From an uncultured Rhodospirillales bacterium (lineage in GTDB: Bacteria > Pseudomonadota > Alphaproteobacteria > Acetobacterales > Acetobacteraceae): a stretch of DNA of 5,869 bases. Where the stretch lies: contig CAIZGT010000573.1 of the NCBI GenBank assembly GCA_903932545.1, positions 1-5,869 of the forward strand, in the 5' to 3' direction. The position numbers and the translations under genes are program-made. The notes under the pieces were generated by a model that was not told where the DNA came from, made no database searches, and was given only the letters and a program-made list of their open reading frames with translations. Below are positions 1 to 5,703 of the stretch, piece after piece (the stretch's first letter is position 1; each line of letters starts with the position of its first letter).

Positions 1-196
1 GACATCCATATGTCGACGTTAGATTTTGAAAATGTACGAAAACAAAAGTTCAAGCTCATCAATTGTGTTCACTTGTTGTAAGAAGTTAATCCTGAGTTTC
101 TCACCGAGATGTAGAAAGGAACGATGGCAAATGTGGCCAAACAATACAAGGTCTAAGTGTTATCGTTAAGTTTATAGTCTTGTTTTTCCTCTACTT
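1..196. other. AT-rich foreign-looking tract at window edge, possible mobile-element end
   Basis: Hand counting gives about 36% G+C over positions 1-180, against roughly 60% in the rest of the window, and the change is abrupt at about 190-197. No substantial gene is visible. On the plus strand the first frame is open from the window edge to a TAA at 79-81 (26 codons), which could be the tail of a gene lying to the left. A 10-codon plus-strand ORF at 124-156 follows an AAAGGA sequence but resembles nothing I know. On the minus strand an ATG at 9-7 runs off the window. The tract cuts into the 3' end of the beta-barrel gene, as expected for the terminus of an insertion sequence or another rearrangement. 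I cannot identify terminal repeats or a target duplication because the other end is outside the window. Confidence 0.4.
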
Positions 197-921
197 GGGG
201 CGGTGGTGGGGGTGGTGTAGCTGGCCTCCACCAGTGGGACCAGGCGGTTGAGCGCGGTGGGAAGCCCGTAATCCTTCACCTGTGATCGCAGATACGGCAG
301 GCTGTATTGCACTGACATATGACCTGAGAAACTGCGCGCTGTGCCGTTGTTGCTAGCGTCGGAGTTAACCGGGTGATCAGGGATTGTGTAGATCGCCTCG
401 CCGGTGATGGCGAGCGGGCGCAGGGAGTTTACGGGAAGATCGCCCATCCCCTTGCCGAAATACAGCACCGGGCTGGTGGAACCGTATTTATCGCCACCAA
501 TCGCTTGGGTGTGGGCACCGGCACCGATCTCGCGCTGCACGCCAACAGAGGCGATGAATTCGTGATCGGGGTTCACATAGACTTGCCACTTGCCGGTGAT
601 CACCACGTTCTCAAAGCCTGTGGCGCGCTTGCTGCCCTTTTGGGTGAGGACGTCATAGCCGTGGTTGTAGATCAGCGACGTGGTTGACGTGATTGTTTTG
701 TCCCACTCCCATTGGAACTGGGCTTGGTTGCTTGGCCCAGAGCCGGGTTGATCGGTGATCTGTGGCAGCGTGACTTCATCGGCAACGCCGGGATCGTCCA
801 TCGTGAGCGTGACCGGGAACACGCGGTCTCCGGCGATCGCGTGTGCGAGGGCGGGTTGGCTGATGAGGGCAAGCGACAGGGTGGTCACGGCATAGGCCGT
901 GTGATGGGCAAGCTTCGACAT
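172..921 (-). CDS. Secreted, probable outer-membrane beta-barrel protein, C-terminus probably truncated
   Basis: I chose the ATG at 921 (249 residues) because it begins a clean Sec signal peptide: MSKLAHH, a hydrophobic stretch at about residues 11-22, then ALA-HA with likely cleavage after residue 26. The reading frame stays open upstream to 1092, but that extension overlaps the preceding gene by about 100 bases and is Arg/Pro/Ala-rich with no signal character. The mature part opens with AGDRVFPVTLTMDDPGVADE and then shows alternating polar and aromatic stretches, FGKGMGDLP at about 155-163, and LRPLAITGEAIYTIP after it. This is typical of porin-like barrels of the MetA/phenol-degradation transporter type. 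From memory, related proteins continue past the PLVEAS segment with more strands. Here the protein ends about 20 residues later, inside the AT-rich tract, so it has probably lost its last strands and may be non-functional. No strong Shine-Dalgarno sequence precedes the start. The gene follows the DUF2946 gene by 70 bp and is likely co-transcribed with it. The specific substrate is unknown. Confidence 0.7.
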   Translation of the reverse strand: MSKLAHHTAYAVTTLSLALISQPALAHAIAGDRVFPVTLTMDDPGVADEVTLPQITDQPGSGPSNQAQFQWEWDKTITSTTSLIYNHGYDVLTQKGSKRATGFENVVITGKWQVYVNPDHEFIASVGVQREIGAGAHTQAIGGDKYGSTSPVLYFGKGMGDLPVNSLRPLAITGEAIYTIPDHPVNSDASNNGTARSFSGHMSVQYSLPYLRSQVKDYGLPTALNRLVPLVEASYTTPTTAPSRGKTRL

Positions 922-957
922 TTGAGATCGTCCACAACTGAGAAACATCGTCATCAT

Positions 958-973
958 CGCGCCGTGCGGCGCG
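958..973. repeat. Perfect 7-bp GC-only inverted repeat between DUF2946 and beta-barrel genes
   Basis: CGCGCCG (958-964) and CGGCGCG (967-973) are exact reverse complements separated by two bases. In RNA this would form a very stable hairpin, realistically 6 bp with a tetraloop. It lies in the 70-bp gap after the DUF2946 stop at 992 and 36 bases before the ATG at 921. No uridine run follows on the minus strand, so it is not a canonical rho-independent terminator. It could tune expression of the second gene, stabilise the upstream mRNA, or be chance in GC-rich DNA. Confidence 0.45.
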
Positions 974-991
974 GAGATGGGTGGAATGGTT

Positions 992-1393
992 TCAGGCTGT
1001 GCTGGGCGGGCCGCGCGCGCGCGATGGCTCCGAGGCTTGTTGGTCTGAGCCAAAGTGAACGTAAGCAGTGAAAGCGATGCGCGCGACCGCAAACCATGCG
1101 ATGAGCGTTACTGCGTGCGGCGGCAATACGAGTTGTGCTTGCGCGGCGATTTGGCACAGCGGGCACAACGCACAATCGGAGGTGTGGTCTTGCTGTGGGG
1201 CGGGCGCATCAGACGGGGCAGCGTGGCAGATCGAAGCAGCAATCGCCGGGTCAAGACCATCCGGCATGGCGTGCGGCATTGCGATGCCACCAGCCACGAT
1301 TTGCACCCAAAGGGCGAGCGCGGCCAGTAACAGTTGCAAACCGGATTGTGCGCCGACCGGACGGTCGGGCAATAAGGAGTTAATCCACCGCAT
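992..1393 (-). CDS. DUF2946-family small membrane protein with Cys cluster
   Basis: This 133-residue protein has a hydrophobic segment near the N-terminus (about residues 17-39), a polar middle and a second hydrophobic segment at about 94-114. It ends in SRARGPP, a C-terminal pattern I associate with DUF2946. The middle holds ICHA (Cys56, His57), His70 and a CALCPLC motif (Cys74, Cys77, Cys80), a likely metal-binding cluster. Such proteins are often found beside copper or other metal uptake and resistance genes. That is family knowledge, and the function has not been worked out as far as I know. The ATG at 1393 lies nine bases past the decarboxylase stop and has no clear Shine-Dalgarno sequence, so translation may rely on coupling. 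The beta-barrel gene follows, and an envelope or metal-handling pair is a reasonable guess. The stretch at 1012-1023 is a (CG)6 run inside the codons for the RARGP tail. Confidence 0.75.
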   Translation of the reverse strand: MRWINSLLPDRPVGAQSGLQLLLAALALWVQIVAGGIAMPHAMPDGLDPAIAASICHAAPSDAPAPQQDHTSDCALCPLCQIAAQAQLVLPPHAVTLIAWFAVARIAFTAYVHFGSDQQASEPSRARGPPSTA

Positions 1394-1402
1394 AAATCGG
1401 CG

Positions 1403-2869
1403 TTAGCATGCGGTGCGCAGAGACGCCAGCGTGGCTTGAGCGACGACGGCGCGAACCACGGCGCACACATCATCTGGCGTGGTGCGGTGATTGACGAAGG
1501 CAGCGCGCAGCACGGTTTGGCCGCCAACATTGGTGGTTGAGAGCACGACTTGCCCCGCTTCCTGCAACTGTGCGGCGATGTGGATATGTTGCGCGTCGTC
1601 CACGCCGATAACGCGGAAGCAGACGATGTTAAGCGGCACCGGCGCTGCGCGGTGCAGGCGGGGTTCGGCGTCGATCAGGATCGCCAATCGCTGCGCCAAA
1701 TCACAGCAATGCTCCGCCACGGCGCCGAGTTTGTCCGCGCCATAGGTCTTGATCGTCATCCAAACTTTGAGGGCGCGAAATCCACGTGACAATTCCGGGC
1801 CGAGATCCACCGGCCAGGGCGTGCCAGCCGCCAAGCCGCTCGGCGCGCGGCTGAGATAATCCGCTTTGCGCGCAAACGCGGCCTGATGGGCCTCGGCATC
1901 CCGCACGATCAGGCAACCGCAATCGTAGGGCACTTGTGCCCATTTGTGGAAATCAAACGCGACGGAATCTGCGCGTTCGATCCCCGCCAGCAAGGGACGC
2001 AGCTTGGGCGAGAGCATTGCAATTGCCCCGAAGGCGGCATCGATATGCAGCCACAGGCCTTCTTGGGTGCAAAGATCGGCGAGGGCGGGGAGATCATCAA
2101 TCGCGCCGACATCCACCGAGCCAGCGGTGCCGATCAGCATGAACGGATGCCGCCCGACTGCCCGATCCGCTGCGATGCGTTGGCGCAATGCGCTGAGATT
2201 GATGCGGTGATTGCCATCAACGTCAATCATTCGCAGCGCATCACTGCCCAAGCCTGCCATGTCGAAGCCGCGTGCGACACACAGATGTGCGCTGGCGGCG
2301 GCATAGCCGACCAGTTGTGTGCCGGCCGCGCCACCCTGTCGCACTTGCGGGCCGATTGCTGCCGCGCGGGCCACCAGAATCGCTGCGAAATTTGCCAGCG
2401 ATGTCCCGGTCATGAGCAGACCAGAGGCATCCGGCGGGAAACCCAGCATCTGCGCCGCCCAGGCGATCACCTGTCGTTCAACCGCAATCGGCGCGTGGTC
2501 GCGCCCACCGCAATTGGCGTTCAGCCCGCCCGCCAACATCTCGGCCAACATGCCGATGGCGGTACCGCCGCCATGCACCCAGCCGAGGAACTGCGGATGG
2601 CGGTTGCCGACGACATAAGGCGCGATCAAGCGTTGGAAGTCGGCATACACCTGAGCGGGCTCGGTTGCCTCATGCGGCAATTTATCTTGCCAAGCCGCGC
2701 GCACCGCATCGGGCATCTTCTGCCAAACCTGCCCTTCGCCGATGCTCTCCAGTGAATCGAACATGTCATCGAGCATGCGGTGGCCCAACTCCCGCAAAGT
2801 GTCGAGATTGGCCGGGTCAAGGGCGGCTGATCGCGGCTTTACAGGCGCGTCAAGCTTGCTATCGGGCAT
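1403..2869 (-). CDS. Group II pyridoxal-phosphate amino-acid decarboxylase (aromatic-L-amino-acid decarboxylase type)
   Basis: The 488-residue protein is full length for the family (about 470-490) and removes the carboxyl group of an L-amino acid to give an amine in the cytoplasm. The PLP-binding lysine is Lys309 in DFHKW. Asp277 in LHIDAAFGA should pair with the pyridine nitrogen, and His195 in SAH should stack on the cofactor ring. The segment at 246-254 (IGTAGSVDV) matches the phosphate and pocket region. Tyr338 in KADYLSR occupies the mobile-loop position of the catalytic tyrosine of DOPA decarboxylase, which favours decarboxylation over aldehyde synthesis. RGFRALKVW (362-370) and VNHRTTPDDV near the end are also family hallmarks. 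Substrate choice (Tyr, Trp, Phe, DOPA, or an acidic amino acid such as Glu or Asp in related branches) cannot be fixed. The ATG at 2869 has CAGGA six bases upstream, within the 12-base gap after the ATP-grasp gene, which implies one transcript. The DUF2946 gene follows after nine bases. Confidence 0.92.
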   Translation of the reverse strand: MPDSKLDAPVKPRSAALDPANLDTLRELGHRMLDDMFDSLESIGEGQVWQKMPDAVRAAWQDKLPHEATEPAQVYADFQRLIAPYVVGNRHPQFLGWVHGGGTAIGMLAEMLAGGLNANCGGRDHAPIAVERQVIAWAAQMLGFPPDASGLLMTGTSLANFAAILVARAAAIGPQVRQGGAAGTQLVGYAAASAHLCVARGFDMAGLGSDALRMIDVDGNHRINLSALRQRIAADRAVGRHPFMLIGTAGSVDVGAIDDLPALADLCTQEGLWLHIDAAFGAIAMLSPKLRPLLAGIERADSVAFDFHKWAQVPYDCGCLIVRDAEAHQAAFARKADYLSRAPSGLAAGTPWPVDLGPELSRGFRALKVWMTIKTYGADKLGAVAEHCCDLAQRLAILIDAEPRLHRAAPVPLNIVCFRVIGVDDAQHIHIAAQLQEAGQVVLSTTNVGGQTVLRAAFVNHRTTPDDVCAVVRAVVAQATLASLRTAC

Positions 2870-2875
2870 CGGAAA

Positions 2876-2880
2876 TCCTG
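2876..2880 (-). promoter_or_regulatory. Shine-Dalgarno sequence of the decarboxylase gene
   Basis: CAGGA on the minus strand lies six bases before the ATG at 2869, in the 12-base gap that follows the ATP-grasp stop codon. It supports this start. It also shows that the decarboxylase can be translated from a message that begins upstream. Confidence 0.55.
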
Positions 2881-2881
2881 C

Positions 2882-3856
2882 TCAATTGGCTTGCGGTGAT
2901 TTTGTCCAGCCCCGCATCACCGACACCGGAGGAAGCTTCCAGTGTGAGCCAAACGTGAAGTCCCAGCTTGGAGGATTGAAAATCCCGCCGCCGTTTTGCG
3001 GATAGACGGTCATTTCTCCAACCATCACGCGCGGCCCGAGATCGTATAAATCAACTCTGACAAAATCTATCCCGGCAGACAGGCGCTCGGCTATACGGAT
3101 CATTTCGGATAGACATTCGGGTTTTGCCACGCTGTCGAGGTGGGGCTGATAATCCATGACCTGAACGTTCAGCAGGTTCCAATTGAGATCAAACAAGCTT
3201 TGGCGATGTCCACTAAAGCGAGTGCTATCTACCTGAATAAAAATCGCTTTTCCGTTAAAGCAGAAGAATTTTATGTCGCGGGGAATTGCCCCGTTATGTT
3301 CCATCAACTCTTCGATCACCACAACGCGTTGAAGATCACGATAGGCCCATTCTAGAAGATCAGCGTCAAAATCAACGCGTATCCAATCGGCCACCAAACG
3401 CCGCATTTCGGCCTCGTCGATAGGATTTGCTTTGGTCACTATCCGCAGATAGCCGCTTGCGTGGCTTGTTTTCATAATCCATCGCTGGGGAAGTTTGAGG
3501 CCGTTGCAATCATCTGGATGGCGCAGTGCGGCCACGAGAGGCGGCAACAACGCCTCGCTGCCCAGGCGGTCGCGCACAAATGTGCGGGTTTCCCATTTCC
3601 CCGAAATTTGCGTCAGCAATGGCCTGCGGTCTAGCGCCATGCGGACGTAAATTTTTTCGTTGAAGGTCTTTGCCCGAAAAAGCCGCGGCCTGCTGCCAAA
3701 GCGCTTTTTGTATGTGTTGCTCGCGCCGAACAATACGAAGAGCGTTCGATACCAAACCAAGCTGCGCAGCGCGTATCGTATTTTGGTGGCGATCCAACGG
3801 ATTTTACGCTTGGTGTCGGGTGTGAGCGACCAGATCCTGGTCAAATCGGCGGGCAT
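2882..3856 (-). CDS. TupA-like ATP-grasp protein
   Basis: The 324-residue protein matches the TupA-like ATP-grasp family throughout. TFNEKIYVRMALDRRPLLTQ (64-83) is the conserved N-terminal block. WIMKTSHASG (126-135) is the nucleotide-binding lysine (Lys129) and small-residue loop, and VVVIEELM (about 178-185) is the adenine-contact strand. DIKFFCFNGK (194-203), FVRVDLYDLG (265-274) and VGEMTVYPQNGGG (279-291, with Glu281 a probable Mg ligand) complete the core. Family members are thought to join carboxyl groups to amines using ATP. The namesake takes part in teichuronopeptide synthesis in Bacillus, and many relatives sit in capsule or exopolysaccharide clusters. No glycosyltransferase is visible here. 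Instead a PLP decarboxylase follows after 12 bases, so the amine it makes could be a substrate or a precursor. G+C is patchy, about 40% near 3181-3300 and about 65% near 3541-3600, which hints at transfer. The ATG at 3856 has only a weak GAAAG upstream. Confidence 0.87.
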   Translation of the reverse strand: MPADLTRIWSLTPDTKRKIRWIATKIRYALRSLVWYRTLFVLFGASNTYKKRFGSRPRLFRAKTFNEKIYVRMALDRRPLLTQISGKWETRTFVRDRLGSEALLPPLVAALRHPDDCNGLKLPQRWIMKTSHASGYLRIVTKANPIDEAEMRRLVADWIRVDFDADLLEWAYRDLQRVVVIEELMEHNGAIPRDIKFFCFNGKAIFIQVDSTRFSGHRQSLFDLNWNLLNVQVMDYQPHLDSVAKPECLSEMIRIAERLSAGIDFVRVDLYDLGPRVMVGEMTVYPQNGGGIFNPPSWDFTFGSHWKLPPVSVMRGWTKSPQAN

Positions 3857-3955
3857 AAGCAGACTTTCAATAATCTAGGCGTATCGTTTCTTCCTCCCGC
3901 GGTTGGTATTGCATGGTCTAACCGCAAACAACTCAGCTTTACGTGAGCGCATGGC
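3857..3955 (-). promoter_or_regulatory. 99-bp intergenic spacer, possible promoter region with inverted repeats
   Basis: This spacer separates the dehydratase stop from the ATP-grasp start and is the longest gap between genes. It contains GCGGTT (3899-3904) facing AACCGC (3920-3925), a 6-bp inverted repeat with a 15-base centre that could be an operator half-site pair. A second pair, TGAGC/GCTCA (3944-3948 and 3954-3958), overlaps the dehydratase stop codon. Neither is followed by a T-run, so no rho-independent terminator is evident. I see no convincing -35/-10 pair. A strong GGAGG (3897-3893 on the minus strand) lies 36 bases before the ATG, too far to serve it. Confidence 0.35.
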
Positions 3956-4798
3956 TCAACCGATCTCCGCCTCACCATCCATCGTCAGCCAGCCTTCATG
4001 ATCGCGGCCCCAAAGCTTCACTTTGCCACCTTCCTCAACGCGACCGCAGATGGTGAACGGATTGACGTCGAAGGTGGGGCGGATGGCGCGGAAGCGGAAG
4101 GTTTTTACCACCGCGTCGGGCAGATGTTGGCGGATTTGTTCGAGCAGCAACGTGGCGAGTAACGGGCCATGCACGATCAGACCGGGATAGCCCTCAACGC
4201 CGGTGACATAAGGCCGGTCGTAATGAATACGGTGGCCGTTGAAGGTGAGGGCCGAGTAGCGGAATAGGAACACGTCATCAGCCTTGATCACGCGTTCCCA
4301 TTGCGCGCCCTCCGGGGCTGGCGTGGGCGGGGTGACCGGGTCGGACGGGGTCGCGGCTTGGCGATAGACGATGTCGTGGAATTCGCGCAACGCGAGCGTG
4401 GTGTCTGCCTCGGCGGTGTAATCGTGGCGGACTTTGACGAAGACGAGATGTCCGGAGCGACCGTGCTTCTCTGTCACATCCATGATTGTTGAATGCCGCG
4501 TCACGCGCTGGCCGACGCGCAAGGGCTGGTGGAATTCGAGCTGACTGCCCGCCCACATCCGGCGCGGCAGTTCAACCGGTGGCAGAAAGCCGCCGCGCTT
4601 GGGGTGGCCGTCGGCGGTGATATCGGACTGGCGCGCGGTGGGCAGGAAATAGAGCCAGTGCCAGAGCGGTGGGAGCGCGAATCCGGGCTCGGGGCGGGAC
4701 ATCGGTGCGTCGAGTGTGGCGGCCATGCCGACGACGGGGAAGGCGGTGATGTCGTCGGCGAGGGTTTCGCTGCGACCGATCCAGTCGATGAGGTTCAT
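3956..4798 (-). CDS. MaoC/HTD2-type hot-dog acyl-CoA dehydratase (hydratase)
   Basis: The 280-residue protein has two hot-dog halves, as in FAS1-like/HTD2 dehydratases and mesaconyl-C4-CoA hydratases, which add or remove water at the double bond of an enoyl-CoA. The N-terminal half (about 1-145) contains WHWLYFLP (46-53) and RRMWAGSQLEFHQPLRVG (79-96). A Pro-rich linker (about 150-163) leads to the C-terminal half. There, FRYSALTFNGHRIHYD (179-194) carries the likely catalytic Asn/His/Asp set, and YPGLIVHGPLLATLLLE (204-220) forms the conserved central helix. A 3-hydroxyacyl-CoA or C4/C5 dicarboxylic acyl-CoA substrate is plausible but not shown. Its ATG overlaps the TGA of the upstream dehydrogenase (ATGA), with GGAG eight bases before the start inside that gene, so the two are almost certainly co-translated. 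It is the last gene of the tight operon. Confidence 0.85.
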   Translation of the reverse strand: MNLIDWIGRSETLADDITAFPVVGMAATLDAPMSRPEPGFALPPLWHWLYFLPTARQSDITADGHPKRGGFLPPVELPRRMWAGSQLEFHQPLRVGQRVTRHSTIMDVTEKHGRSGHLVFVKVRHDYTAEADTTLALREFHDIVYRQAATPSDPVTPPTPAPEGAQWERVIKADDVFLFRYSALTFNGHRIHYDRPYVTGVEGYPGLIVHGPLLATLLLEQIRQHLPDAVVKTFRFRAIRPTFDVNPFTICGRVEEGGKVKLWGRDHEGWLTMDGEAEIG

Positions 4799-5703
4799 GC
4801 CTCAGGCTCCGTTGGGAAGTGCAGTTCGCTGCCTGCGAGGATTTCGCTGATGCGGGCAAATTCAGTGTGATCACGCCCCGCGCCGAGGAATGCCACCGAG
4901 GAAGCGGCCAGTTCGCGGCAATGCGCGGAGAACGGTGCTGGGGTGGCGGTGGCTTGGGCGAGGTCGAGCGCGATGGTGAGGTCTTTGAGCATCAGATCGA
5001 GGCCAAAACCGGAGTCGAATTTCCGCGATAGGACGAATTGCTTAAACTTTTTCTGCGATGAATTGGTCATTCCGGTGGAAGCGTTGAGCACGTCCACCAT
5101 CCGCTCGGGATCTAGCCCGAAGCGTTGGCCCACCAGCAGCGCCTCGATACCCGCTAGGAAGCCTGCTGCAGAGACGAGGTTGTTCAAGGCCTTCATCGCC
5201 TGACCTGCGCCGAGCCCGCCGATGCGATGGATGGTGGTGCTCATTGCCGCCAGAACTGGCGTGGCACGGTCTAGATCGTCATCCGGGCCGCCCGCCATGA
5301 TCGCCAGCGTGCCGTCTTTCGCCCGCGAGACACCGCCCGAGACAGGGGCGTCAATCATCGCCACGTCGCGTTCTGCGAGTTTTGCGCCGAGGGATTTCGT
5401 CACGTCCGGTGCGCCGGAACTCATCTCCAGCACGATCTGGCCGGGCCTGAAGGTGGGCAGCGCGGCTTCAATCACCGCTGCCACTTCGCGCGAGCTGGGC
5501 AGCATGGTGATGATGGTGTCGGCCTGCTCGATAGCCTGCGGCGCACTGACCGCTGACATCGCGCCGGTGCGTGCGGCGAACGCCGCCGCTCGCCCCGGAA
5601 CGGCGTCTTGCCCGATCACGCGATAGCCGGCGCGGAGCAGACATTCAGCCATCGGCTCGCCCATACGGCCGAGACCGATGAAGCCGATGAGCGGCAGGCT
5701 CAC
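4795..5703 (-). CDS. 3-hydroxyisobutyrate dehydrogenase-family NAD(P)-dependent oxidoreductase
   Basis: The 302-residue protein is of normal family length. The N-terminal Rossmann motif GFIGLGRMGEPMA (7-19) binds NAD(P). MIDAPVSGGVSRAKDGTLAI (116-135) is the family signature for substrate binding. GLGAGQAMKALNN (163-175) supplies the catalytic lysine (Lys171) and Asn175. LMLKDLTIALD (237-247) in the all-helical C-terminal domain is also typical. The family oxidises beta-hydroxy acids (3-hydroxyisobutyrate, tartronate semialdehyde, L-threonate, others), and the sequence does not separate these. The start is GTG at 5703: it sits six residues before the Rossmann motif and overlaps the upstream TGA as GTGA. 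No good Shine-Dalgarno sequence is present immediately upstream, so coupling to the upstream gene is likely. The gene overlaps the dehydratase by four bases at its 3' end. Confidence 0.88.
   Translation of the reverse strand: MSLPLIGFIGLGRMGEPMAECLLRAGYRVIGQDAVPGRAAAFAARTGAMSAVSAPQAIEQADTIITMLPSSREVAAVIEAALPTFRPGQIVLEMSSGAPDVTKSLGAKLAERDVAMIDAPVSGGVSRAKDGTLAIMAGGPDDDLDRATPVLAAMSTTIHRIGGLGAGQAMKALNNLVSAAGFLAGIEALLVGQRFGLDPERMVDVLNASTGMTNSSQKKFKQFVLSRKFDSGFGLDLMLKDLTIALDLAQATATPAPFSAHCRELAASSVAFLGAGRDHTEFARISEILAGSELHFPTEPEA

Noticed and set aside
124..156. 10-codon plus-strand ORF preceded by AAAGGA in the AT-rich tract
   Set aside because: It is too short to judge and has no recognised similarity. 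It could be chance, or a relic of a transposase start.
1012..1023. (CG)6 run as a possible Z-DNA or slippage site
   Set aside because: It encodes the conserved RARGP tail of DUF2946 and is explained by codon choice in GC-rich DNA.
922..1092. 57-residue N-terminal extension of the barrel protein to an ATG at 1092
   Set aside because: It overlaps the DUF2946 gene, is low-complexity Arg/Ala/Pro-rich, and would bury a proper signal peptide that begins at 921.
1108..1530. 140-codon minus-strand frame across the decarboxylase/DUF2946 junction
   Set aside because: It lies out of frame over two well-supported genes and its Cys/Pro/Arg-rich product resembles no family.
1886..2755. 289-codon plus-strand open frame opposite the decarboxylase
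   Set aside because: It is the antisense shadow of a high-GC gene. Its product is Cys/His/Arg-rich with no recognisable domain, and the minus-strand frame has every family motif.
3944..3958. TGAGC/GCTCA hairpin as terminator of the dehydratase operon
   Set aside because: The stem is only five pairs, includes the stop codon and has no following T-run.
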